The position numbers and the translations under genes are program-made. From Gyromitra esculenta (lineage: Eukaryota; Ascomycota; Pezizomycetes; Pezizales; Discinaceae), in NCBI GenBank assembly GCA_038503075.1, contig JBCAML010000008.1, positions 124,001 through 188,000 on the forward strand: a stretch of 64,000 nucleotides of DNA, given 5' to 3'. Under the pieces are notes generated by a model that was not told the DNA's origin, made no database searches, and worked only from the letters and a program-made list of their open reading frames with translations. Position 1 is the stretch's first letter. Every line of letters starts with the position of its first letter. Shown here piece by piece: positions 23,501 through 34,971 of the stretch.

Positions 23501-26500
23501 ATATCAACCAATAGTTGATTTATCTAACACCAACGACTTCGTGTGAATCGTGGTTGGCGGTATCCGAAGGGGCACGGGCATCGAAGTAACTATCGTAAGT
23601 CTAGTAGGTAGCCGCTGTCGGTACTTGGTGGGGGGAGAGAGGCGTGTAGGTACATGTGCCTCAGACAGAATAAGTTGTAGGAATTTTCAAGACTGGACTG
23701 AAAGTCAATGTGGATGACTTGCGACTTCCGTTTTCGGAAATTCCGGGCTCGACGATTGGTAGCGTGGGTGTGCTGCACGTGTCGTTAGGCGATCAGGGGT
23801 TTTTTTAGTGGGATGTCATACCTAATGCTGAGAAAATCGGTATGTGCTCTCCTTAGCCCTCGAAATCAGATGAACTTGTGATTACGCTCTGTACTTTATC
23901 TCTTTTAGCGATAGGATCCTTTATCTTGTAACTTGCGTAACATTGTGACCTAAGAGTGGACGAGTGACTTTTGGTGCACGATAATGACTGTTGGCAGTCT
24001 GCGACGACCTTTGGAGCACGAAACAAAAATAGAAACTTGGTACCACCTCACAGACTTAAAAAAAAATATGTGTATGCCCAGATCTATACGCGTGGTTAAA
24101 AATATGGATTTCTTCGAATATACACTGTGTCTTCACCACGCATGTGGTCACTCGAGGATTTGGATTGGGTAGTTGCATGTACATATGTAGCTACATGTAT
24201 ATGCACTACCTAAAAGGATCTGAGCAGGATCGCAGGGGGCTAAATAGGTGCAAGAACGCTGTGCAGCAGGGACCTAGGCCCATCGATCTGATAACCTAAT
24301 CTATAGCTAGGTCTTTGACCCATCAGCGTTCTGACTCATGGAACTTACGTGGTTGGTTTAATCCACCCAAAGATACTGCTGAGCTTTGTCTAGGTAGATT
24401 ATCATGCCATAAATTTCATACACCTATTTTTTTTTGTGGTCATGAAATATCACTCGATAAATACACCCAGCCGACGAGCATTCTCTACCATTTATTATTT
24501 ATTATTTCATTCGGCACACCGAAGAGCATCCTTGATTGCGATCGTGTGAATATAAGATTGGTTGATGTGTTCGCTAGATGGAAGCCCGTTATGATGATAA
24601 TGATAACCATCGAGTTGGGTAATCGCATAGTTCAATTGCCCTATATATAAGGGTACACTTGACGCCCTAACCTCTACTATATCTATGGGTATCACTTGGC
24701 GGTGTCAATCCAAGGTTGTTCTCTATTTCGCTGTTGGCTCCACCGTTAAAGAGTATCTTAATTGACCAATGCCCATGCCCTGTCTGTGGCCGCAGAGCAA
24801 AGTATTTTCATTCCACCATCGTCTATCATGTTGGTGTTGACTCGAAGCACATGTATATACCTGTTGGTTTCCTTTTAGGAGGTAGCTAGGGGCCAATTTC
24901 AAGAGCCTCCAGTTCTAAAGGGGCATGGTGGGTGGCTGTATCACCGGCGAGAAGGCCGTTATAAAACCCCTCAATCTAGCGTCTGCTGTCTATACAGGCT
25001 CTAAAGACGAGTGAAATGCGGGGATATTAAATAAGTAAGAACAGATCAGCATTAAAAACAGGATTTGAGATACCTATCGATTGGATTCTAATGTACCCCG
25101 CAATTTCTTGGCTCCAAGCGCTGCAAGAACTACGTGTATCTGAGTGGGCTCATCGAAATTTTTGGCATCTACCTTGGCTCCCCGCCTATGGTTTAGCCCA
25201 GTCGCCTTCCTGACACGATGAAATACCCTGTCGTAATTCCGGAGGCTGGCTCTATCTTGATCGCCAATTCGCTTAGCATTTGCATCAATGTAGTAGCATC
25301 ATGGGTGTCAACTATACCGGATTCATCCTCTTACTTCACATTCCCCCTCCTTCCTCACCCCTTCCCATCCTTTTTTTGCTATGCCGTTAATGATCTAATT
25401 GATTAAATACCATCGTTATTTGATATTCCTTTGGCACAGTTCGCTTTTGGCTGTTAACCGAGCACACTCGAGAGCGAGTTTTTCGTTCTTCATTCGCCCT
25501 TCCAGAATTTGTGAATTAAGCACACTAATGTACTCTCGTCATCGAAAAATCAGCATTTTGGGATGTCGTACGCTGGGCTTAAACCTAGAAACCACCACGT
25601 GTAATCACCTCCTAAAAAATTAAAATCACAAATTCTCACTCGGATAATCCTGACGGCAAATTTATGGAGCACGTGTGGCTTCCAGAAGGCTAACGGAGTA
25701 CGTCCGACACACAATGTAGGATAGATAGGAATAAATGGAGGTGAGCCCAAGAAAACTATTTGTCAGAAGTCACGAAATTCTACGAAATCCCTTTAAACCC
25801 TCGACAAACCACTACAATGCGAGAAATACAAGCGCAAGAGTTAATAGTACATATATTCGGAAAACTATTTTCTCTTCACCCCCATTATCACCACCGTGCA
25901 CTTCCCCGTCCCCCCAACCTTACGCAAACCCCGTCACCACCACATGGTCCACCATGTGCATACCTACAAGAAAAATGAAATACAATCTCAAATCAAACAC
26001 TATGCAGCCGGGCGTAAAAAAACCAGTAAAACCAAATAGATTTAACTAAGCTATATTTATTTATTTTTTTGTTAAACCATAGTTTCATTGTTTATAAAGG
26101 TACAAGAATGCCACATGCAACCGAAGTTATAGCGTGAACAAAACCCATGCTAAGCTATATATAGCTAAGGTAAGACAATATACAGTTACCTATAATGCAG
26201 CCAACCTTGATACTGTAAGAGTTAGCTGGAATGGACACCAGCGCATTAAACAACAACTCAAGCCAGTTATTTACAACGACTATTTTAATTCCGATGCTCT
26301 TGTTCTAGATTCTCTTCGAATATGCTCATTTTAGAACGAAACCCTATCTCTAAGCGCCTGTGTAGGGTGTCGTCGGCAGAGCCAATGGAGGGTAGCCTTG
26401 GCACCGTTTTTTATTAAAGGCCTAATTACAGCTAGGGTTAGTGCTATTATCACTGACTTCGCTGACTCGTTTGTACTGATAATCAAAATAGTATGCCCCG

Positions 26501-27698
26501 ATACGTAAATTACCATTTAACATATTATGTTGTTGGTGCTACTCAAAATCGTCATTCTAGACTTGTTTTCTCGCTGTCTCCCTCAACAGAGGAGCGAGAA
26601 CTAAAGATATATCGTTAGAGAAGATTACGGGGTCCTTTTATTTTCCTATGCCGACATATAGCTAAACGTTTGCTCTCAGGATAGTCGCAAATGACCTACT
26701 GGAGGGATGGTACTCCGGCTGCAGGGCAAAACGAAGTGTAGAAATTAGGAACCAATTTGGGGCAGGGGGCTAACTGTTTCTGTAGGAAGCGACCATGGTC
26801 AGCAGTGACTTGGAGAAAGGCGGATAAACCGCGAACGGTGCCCAGGTCATGTGGAGATGAGATTATTGGTATCGAAATATGTGTGGACATCCTGACACAA
26901 GGGGGGGGCAGTTTCCGGCGCCGTATTATAGTATTTATGTGAGAGGATTATACGCTGACGTTCATTTTAAAACAAAACTGTGCGCATGATTCAGGTGATA
27001 GGTAAGGTACAACATGTAATGATTTTGATAAGACGAGACGTCTCGAAACTATTGGGTAGAGCCTTAAAATAAGTCCCGGAGGTATACAATTCCGTTGAGG
27101 ATTACTGGTGTTTGAGATTCCCCTGCACATGAAACTTAACCTAGCTTTTGCCTTTCTTTTTTTACTCTCCTGTTCTGACTACATCTCTCAAGGCTTTTCA
27201 TCACTCTCCATTCCCAATATATGTGCGCACGTGGTCAACGCTAAAAAAAAAAAACACCCTCAACTTAAACAGCAAAAGTGGGAGAGGATAGGGATAGAGT
27301 ACATGTGGTACCAAGGGTTGTAAACCCCACGCCTAAAAATGGTGAAGCCAGGCTCATGAATACGTAAGATGAGCTATCAATAAAAGCCCTTGTTTGAAGT
27401 GGTCCAGGATCCAGGATTGTTCACAAGCGAGAAGTGATGCGCCAACTGTTCCTGCATAAGCGAGATCCACACCACGGAGCCTCAATCCCTCATTTGTATT
27501 CACCTTATCTCAAGGACAGGTATACTTCAAACCCCTGGTGGTGTAATTTACCGTCCCCAACACCGAAATTTGCAAGGCTAATATTAACACGAAATATATA
27601 TTTAGAATATATACACGCTGTAGCCGGGACATACATGTAGTCAGTCAAACAGTATCACGCTGACTACGCCGCCAAGCTACTTGCCACTACGCCACCTA
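20596..27698. other. ~7-kb gene desert
   Basis: No gene could be supported on either strand; all frames are short and lack family features. The first 340 bp (to about 20938) is an ATG-free stretch in the minus sense and is probably the leader of the Ser/Pro-rich gene. Four of the 13 counted TACATGTA palindromes cluster at 21903-22703 (21903, 22360, 22544, 22696), with more at 24192 and 27632. A longer palindrome lies at 24174-24205. RNA genes without recognisable structure cannot be excluded. Confidence 0.5.
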
Positions 27699-27871
27699 CA
27701 GTCGCACCTTGTTATAAGGGATATGCATGATTCGTGGGAATTCGTTCGTTATAGCAAATTTTTCCTTACAGCAAATTTTAGGTGGTGCCAGGAACTCAAA
27801 GTTGCACCCAATTTCCGTCCGTTACTGCAAATTTCCATTATATCGGGGTTCCTTATATCAAGGTCCGACTG
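27699..27871. mobile_element. 173-bp pogo-like MITE
   Basis: The element starts CAGTCGCACCTTGTTATAAG and ends with the imperfect reverse complement (...ATATCAAGGTCCGACTG); about 20 of the first 23 positions match. TA flanks both ends (27697-27698, 27872-27873). The CAG...CTG ends with TA duplication are typical of pogo/Tigger-group Tc1-mariner elements. Sub-terminal GCAAATTT motifs are repeated inside. There is no coding capacity. Confidence 0.7.
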
Positions 27872-28555
27872 TACTCCACGAAGTGGCGTCCAAAAGCCAG
27901 AGCGGCTTAGTTATGAGGTTCCAGCATTTCTAGAAATCTGGGACATTACATTACATCAGTATTACTAAAGATCTTTAAGGCTGGACAAGCTGAATAAATA
28001 AGTGAACAGGATACGTACGAAGTGCAATACGATCGAGTGACATACAGTGATGCATAAACCAGAAGACCTGGTTTTATGAAAAGTGTACAAACTTCATCGT
28101 TGTATTATCTTCAAAGCTAGGTACATACATATAGCTCCCTGATTGCTGACCCAGCTTAGTTCAGCAGCTCACAAGTTCATCAGCAAACTAAAGCTCGATA
28201 TTTAAAATCACTTGTTGTCACTCGATAATACTCAGCGATTCCTACTATCCCTATGTTGGTCTATCATAGTGGCACGATCATTCTCTAATAGGGTTTGACG
28301 ACAAGACGATATAACTTTCCAAAATCTATTTTTAACTGTGAATGCAAAAACCCATCGCACCAGTGATTCAATTGCACGCAGACCAGTCAAGCAAGCAAAA
28401 ATGTTGCCATGTCACTTGGTGAATCAATTTTTTTGATTAAAATAAAGCTTAAGATTCTTTACACGTAGCGTATTACCGTACGTGATTATACTATATAAAA
28501 TTCAAAGCGACAATGACCGAGCGGGGAGAGAAATTTCGAACTATGTTATTCGACT
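27872..28555. other. intergenic, nothing recognised
   Basis: This AT-rich stretch lies downstream of the minus-strand mitochondrial protein gene. No exon, RNA gene or clear repeat was seen. Confidence 0.5.
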
Positions 28556-30330
28556 TTAAGCCTCATTTAGACCCACCTCCACTTCACCATATGGAACGTC
28601 CATCAACTTATCTCCAACCCAAACACCTTGTTCTGCCATTCCTCCAAACAACCCATCGACGATCTCCTCAGCGGGCTTCTCAACTGTTTCATCCATGATA
28701 TCAACTACCTTTGGTACGGTACCGAACACAATCCCCTTCACCTCCACATCATCCTTCGCTGGTGTCTCAGCGGCAAAGAATTGCACATAGTGCCCTGGCG
28801 TAACAAGGCCAGTTTGCGGCTTTTGGGCATCACCTGGATAACCCGCAGCATTGAAAAGACTATTTTCAAAATTCTCTGCAAACTCTCCAACATCTGTTGC
28901 ACCCTGTGGGTCTAGGGAAAGAAGCCCAGCTTTTGAGCCCCACCCGCCGCCACCAGAGAGAACACGGTGGATGCGAGCCCCCGGGGCAGAGAAGAGATCT
29001 TCCTCAGGAGTCGGGGAGTGCGGGGTAAGGCGGGCAAACACCTTAACCTCGAAGAGTTTGTTGGAGGTATCAGGGGTATCAACCAACTTCTCGACATATT
29101 CAGGGATAGCTCTTTCGAGCTCCCGACTGGCGCCCTCCGTTTTGCCTGCTTCTAAGTCGAGTTGCTTTAGGATATTACCCATACCAGCCGCAATTCGCCT
29201 TGGAGATGTAAGTGGCCTGAGCGGCAAACGAGTTTTTAAGACGCCGTCCGCTACGAGCCGTGAAGGTATAATAACATCAACAGTTCCAATTTCATGTTCT
29301 TTGACGGCTACAACACCGGCACGTTGACCTATAAACTTCATCAACTCACCCATTTCGTCCCAGGCCTCTTTAATATCCTGTTGGGCATTTGCAAATTCCA
29401 ATGCATCTTTCTCGGACAGTCCAGTAGCTGCCTCGATCTGCACAGGAATTTCTTTCTCAGTGACAGGGATATGAAGCAGCGTGGACTTGGCACCATTTTG
29501 AAAAACGGTGTTCGCCAAAGGTACGGTGACCTTCATCGACGAGAGAGAGAAGGAGATCGATTGTGTAAGTTCTTTGACAGGAGGTAATTTGATAGAAAGG
29601 CTGTGATCAGTGATCAACCAACTATGACCCTCTTCAACCCGGACCCCGGGCTCCGAGGACCCAGGGACCGAATCAACCGCCGCTGCAAGAATCGACACAG
29701 TCCCATCTTTTGTGAACGGACGCAAATTTTCATCCGTGATTTTCAGAGCGGATTTTGGGGTTGTTAATAAAATTATTGATTTTGGCGGCGAGGGAAGATT
29801 TTTCGGTAATCCCAAGTCCAGCTATTCCTTCACGACACGAAATATTAGTAAATTTGATCATCGTATTTCATTTTTTTGCAAACTCCAACGATGCGTAAAA
29901 AAAGCCAGGGGGAAAAAGATTGCATGGAAATAGTCAGAAGTAGATTCGCGTTCACAGCATTCGTTCCCTCCCGAATTTTAACCATTAAATGGTATTCTCA
30001 GAGGGTTGCGTCTGAGTGAGCTGGGATAACGATATGTGTTCATCATGTAAAATCCGATGCAATAGGGGGGGAAGGCAAAACATAAAAATTGATGATAAAT
30101 CATTAAAGGAAAGAGATTAGATAAAACACACTGACCGACCTCGGATTCAACACCGTTTGTAGTATCAAATAATTCCGCCTCTGGTGCTGGAGACGGTCAC
30201 GATAGAAAAACGAGCTCCAAACACGGAAACCATTGCCTGATGAAGATGAAAGGGACCTGAGCAACGGAGCAAACAATTTTGCTGATGATGACGAAGTGCG
30301 AGAGGAGGCGGTGCAGAGGAAGGTCGTCAT
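28556..30330 (-). CDS. conserved protein, probably mitochondrial, GGGGWG motif (2 exons, exon 1 tentative)
   Basis: The main exon, 29821-28556, encodes 421 residues ending GEVEVGLNEA and opens directly after an acceptor (TAG at 29824-29822) with no ATG of its own. The only good 5' exon upstream is 30330-30136, which starts MTTFLCTASSRTSSSSAK and is Arg/Ser-rich without acidic residues, like a mitochondrial presequence. A GTCAGT donor there gives phase-0 joining through a 314-nt intron and a protein of about 486 aa. The body is soluble, with a distinctive VLSGGGGWGSKAGLLSLDP motif around residue 300 of the main exon. I recognise this motif from uncharacterised fungal proteins but know no function. 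The long non-standard intron and weak donor make the first exon uncertain; the main exon is secure. Confidence 0.72.
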
Positions 30331-33300
30331 CCTTTTTATCCCCAGAGAACAGTGGGAAGCTGAGACAAATTTTTTTTTCCTGTCAGTGCTGAAAAGGAAA
30401 TTAAAGGAACGCTCAGCGGGGCGGGTGTTGTGGCGGTGGGCCGATGCCAAGAATATGTTACCCGGACTAGCGATGTGACGTGACTGTCAAGATGAGCTCG
30501 TTGCTGAGGCGACGGTGAACCCTGGTTACAATAGGTGCATTCCCCACACAACATTTGACGGCGCGCCGAAACACCTTTTCGTTCACCCTTCGCCGGCTGG
30601 TGACTCGGGCAGCTACCGGTCCGGCAGTCAAAAAACTTCAGCTGAGACTTTGTGTTACCGAGTTCCGAGATGGGCTTAGATTCTTGTTGGGAATGTGGAA
30701 CCGCTATTCAATGACAGCTTGCAATCAAATACGAGATTGGCGCATATAGAGAATTTCTAGAAGATGAAACTAAACGGAGCAGGGTTCGAAGAATAGCTAT
30801 TGTTTGTTTGTGTACCCTAATAGGAGCACTTTGAAGATGAATAGGGATCTAGGATAGAGTGAGTACATGTACCTGTTAACAAAGATCGATCTGTGTGACG
30901 ATTGACATTTGCCATGCCAGATGCAGGAACGGAAAATTTAGGATACAGACCAACAACAAACAGCCACCAATAGGATATCCCGCATCTGCATACTAAGGGG
31001 GTCGGGAAGGAAGAAATGGCACTCGATTAACCCCCAAGGATGTTTACGCGAACAGGAGTAAATACAGCGCGAACTCACGTGCAGGTACATAGGTTTTTTC
31101 AGGCTCCTGATAGCTGCCGCGGTTATCGTGAGCTTTGAGGTTGCATGTACATATGGAGACATATCTGTAGTCGAGACCCAAGGATCGCGGCTCGGCTTTG
31201 GGCCTAGATGGACGGGATAAATTTGGCCATCACGTTGTGATTTCTAGCGATAAGTAGTTATTATAAGCAAGCTCGAGGAAGTAAAGTGTTCTCCTGTCTA
31301 TTGCAACTGTTTTCGCACGTCCCCTTTTTCAGCCTTATGATCACCAACGATCACTCATTTCCCATCCCGAGCACGATACCACTCTGTTAACAGTATTCTT
31401 ACTTTTCTTCATCATCTGGGTTTTCTTGTCCTCCCTTCGCTTCCAATTCACACCGAACCACCATCCCACCGATAAGCCTATTAAAAGACCGATTATAAGA
31501 CCGAAACCGAAACCCCTAAACACGATTAATCCCGAAACGACCCCCAACAGATACGGAAACACGAATTCTCTGCTCCCATATTTTCTCCAAAATTCGTCGA
31601 GGAGTTGTTTAGCGGAGTTTAAGATATATTTGCTAACATCAGTTTCTAATAGAGCTTTTAGAGATGTCAGAATGATGAAATAGTTGATGACTTGGGCTTA
31701 CGGGGAATTTCTTTTGCCATTTCGATAGGTTGTGGTGAGCTGGCAAGGCGATACTGGGAGGAGAGAGAGAGAGGGAGGAAGTCTCGCCTCAGCTGAGGAC
31801 TTTGTAAGGCTGAAACTTTAAAACTTTGTTTCGGCACATATTGTTAGAAGCACTCGTAGGTTAGCTCTATATTGCAGGTCTAGTTGAAGATCAACGTCAT
31901 CACCATGAGGCGTTTTCCTTCTCAGGGCTGCAGAGCATCAACTCTGAGATCCGAGATCCCGAAGGTTTGATGCTCATTCGAGCCACGTAGAGTGGAGATC
32001 GGATTCACCAATTTTAAAATGAGTATTTACGGTGTTTGCCTATTGATAATCACTTGCGGCGAGGATTTGCAAATCTTCAAATTCTCCCAATTGGACAAGC
32101 TACCGGCAATGTGCAGGGTTCCCCAGCCTCGCGGCTCAGCCAACAAATGAGAGGGAGAAAAATGATACGCAATCATAACGCGAGCCATACGTGACATTTT
32201 TGGTAATGATCTAGGAACAAGCAGCAGATTGGTTCGCGACAACCTCTGCCTTTGTGACTATCAGATTGTCGAATGAATATCCTCGCTATCAACTAGGCAA
32301 ATCTAGGAGCGATCTTGAAGATTGGATGTCAGAGCTGTCGTGTGCTTTGTCTGCTGTGAGCTGCCGCGTGCGCCTGACAGGCATCTAGTCTTAATGATCA
32401 TCACTGTCTATATCCGTGTGAACGATGAAGTCCGACGGCACCTCTGCATCTCATGGGAAATGTTTCGGAAACAAAACACCTTGAATCCGAGGTCGGGATC
32501 CGAACAGCGGGATCCTGGGGCCCGAACGTCAACCGTTGGGAAAATCTGTTCGACGCTGCTGTCAAACTCCTCTCTCACCATCCGGGAGAGAAAAGTCCCA
32601 TGTCCACACACAGACCAGGCCCGAAGCAGCGCGCTGATTGCGGCTCCCCCCGTTTCACCAGGAAAGCAGCTTGTCTAATCTCGGTAACGAGCAACCTAGG
32701 GTCCGTCCCCTTACGGTATGGATCACCAGCGTGGGCAAGGGGCCGAAGGGGAAATTGCACAAATTTACAACACACACCGCTCTTGGTCCGTGTTGCGTCT
32801 GTTTTTTTTTTTTTCTTTTCCTTTTCTATTTCCTTCCCTCGAGGGTTCGAAACCCTCCCGCTTGCCATGATCGAATCTTGGATGCAAGCTGCCGAGAGCG
32901 AAAGGGTTTTCTTTTCTCGGGAAGAATTGGGAGGTGGAGGAAGAGGGAATTGTTTATTATAATATAAGTATTTTTAGAGAGGCGGGTAGGCGCTGGACTG
33001 GCTGCAAGAGATCGTCTTCTCCCTGCGTACGACCAGGGCTCTTGCGAACACGAACCTGCAAGCTCGAGTGTACTTGGCTCTATTCAGCATAATTTCAGGT
33101 ACAAAACAAACATTTTGTTTTTTCCTCAAATATTAGGTCTTGTGTTGCACAAGAGGGGGAGAGAAGATGTTGACGTAGGACCAATGAGAGAAGCGGGATA
33201 AAAGGCAAGAGAGTGAGGGAGAGCTAAGGATTCTGAGAGTCTATTTTGCCTGTGATGGGGGGGTGGGTTTATTATCACTTTCCTTTCGCGTAGCTGAAAG

Positions 33301-33538
33301 GAGAAGGCAGAGTCGAGGCTCAAGAAACAGGCAAGCAAACAATTAATCGATCGCGGTCCGCATCCGCAGTTGGCGAAGGGATGGGAGATGTGTATGTATA
33401 GTTACCTGCTACGAAGTGAGGAGGAGTGCCGAGTTTATGCTATGTGAGCTTGTGAGTGACTAGGAATCCAGATGTGATGTGTGATGGGCACAGCGAGCGT
33501 GGGTGTGGGTGAGCAGAGCAGGTACATGTAGGTACATG
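30331..33538. other. intergenic, no gene seen
   Basis: About 3.2 kb without a supported gene. It contains TACATGTA at 30864-30871 and a tandem pair at 33523-33530 and 33533-33540. A T-run lies at 32803-32817. A T-arm-like hairpin GAGGG-TTCGAAA-CCCTC near 32841 was checked and does not belong to a tRNA. Confidence 0.5.
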
Positions 33539-34971
33539 TAGCTACTCTAAGTGTGTGCCTGGCTGGGTAGCTGACGGGGGTCATCTCGTTGTTTCTCGCT
33601 TGGTGCGGAAGACCAAGACGAGGTCGCGTTCTTTGGCTCCTTCCTGTTTTCCTCCTGTGAGCGAATCCGCCGCCACCTTTTCTCCGCCCACTCACTCGCT
33701 TCCACACCCCCTTCCCCAACATCTTCAACATCCCTCCGTTCGTTTGCTCTTCTTTTCTCTTTTCCTCTTTCTCTCTTCTTTTTTTTGCCCTCCCCTCCTC
33801 CCTCTCTTTTCGACCCCTCCAAGTTTGCCAGGCCCAGCTCTGTTGGCCGTCCACTCTCTTTCATTGTGTTTCTCTCGCGCTGTCGACCACTTTCTTTTAT
33901 TCTAACCCCCCCCCAAAAAAAACACTACCAACCAACCTAACTCCCTGCGCCCCGTTTACTCGAGGTCACCTGGGATTGAATCGATCGTCGCTTGATCACA
34001 TTTGATCATATCGATTTTTCGCCGCTTGGTTTTCGCCGCTTACTCCAGTAAATACCGTCACGCTTCCCTTGTCCGCATTGTTCGGTCGTCCCCTCCTTCG
34101 TTCCGTACCATACCATTGGACCTGTTAGACCAACACTGCTGTTGCCCCCCCAAGGGAGACATCACCAACCGTCCCCCCAACCACGGCTTCGACTTTGCAC
34201 TAGCAGCAGCAGAGTGTTCTTCGGAGTGTTGGAATATCTAACGATTGACTGAGAAATATTGTACGTCGTGGTTAGCCTAACAGATAATTTTTCGTATCTG
34301 TATTGTTCGTCACCACCTGCAACTCCATTGTACACGTCTTTCATCCCTCTATCATTCGTACATTATTTCAGCCACCAACCATCGTTCAACTACCTAGCTC
34401 TAGTAGCTGCGTTTGATTTCCGTCGCTATTTATTTTTTCGCTCGAATTCTATTCATTTCGTTTCTACGACCAATTATTCTATTTTATTCTATTTCAATTC
34501 TTGGCTTGCTTTTCCTCACGTGTGAAGAAAAACAGCTATTTCATACGGATTCTGTTCCTGCTTCAACGACCTTTTTTGCGTTTTTTCCTTTTCCCACACC
34601 AGAGGAACCAAAGTCGGTTAGTCCCTCATCCCCCACCTCACTCCTCCCAATTGGATCGTCGGAATATCTGCTCGGGACGCAATTTATATTGCTTCGTTGC
34701 AGTCGGCTGTCCGCTTCATTTTCGTCGGTTGATTTGGGTAGCGGCTGTTCGGTTGTTAGCCAGAAGGGTCGTCGTTAACTCCCATTTTAGTAGTTCTTTC
34801 TGCACGAGACTCTGACACACGCACTGCACGAATCCGTACCTTTATTTCTCACGACTTACCAATCTTGTTCCTTCAAAACCTACGTCAATCGAATACTCCT
34901 CCTGAGGCTAGTTAAACCTAATTATCGTACTGCGACAAGTAGCGTCGAATCGTAATCCGATAATAGTAATT
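33539..34971 (+). promoter_or_regulatory. ~1.43-kb ATG-free pyrimidine-rich leader
   Basis: From the last ATG at 33536-33538 to the start codon at 34972 I found no ATG in the plus strand in any frame, reading line by line. The stretch is C/T-rich, with strong CT tracts at about 33650-33830 and T-rich blocks at 34400-34620. This is the pattern of a very long 5' UTR kept free of upstream start codons, upstream of the large low-complexity protein. Introns within it cannot be excluded. Confidence 0.6.

Noticed and set aside
26134..26334. Plus-strand frame with RVSWNGHQRIKQQLKP, briefly considered as a transposase fragment
   Set aside because: No catalytic motif or terminal repeats nearby; similarity was only an impression.
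32841..32857. T-arm-like hairpin GAGGG-TTCGAAA-CCCTC suggesting a tRNA
   Set aside because: No D-arm, anticodon arm or acceptor stem can be built around it; upstream is a poly-T tract.
33435..33905. Overlapping Lys/Glu/Arg-rich minus-strand frames and a plus-strand Phe/Ser/Pro frame
   Set aside because: Low-complexity translation of the CT-rich tract in the leader; no family signal.
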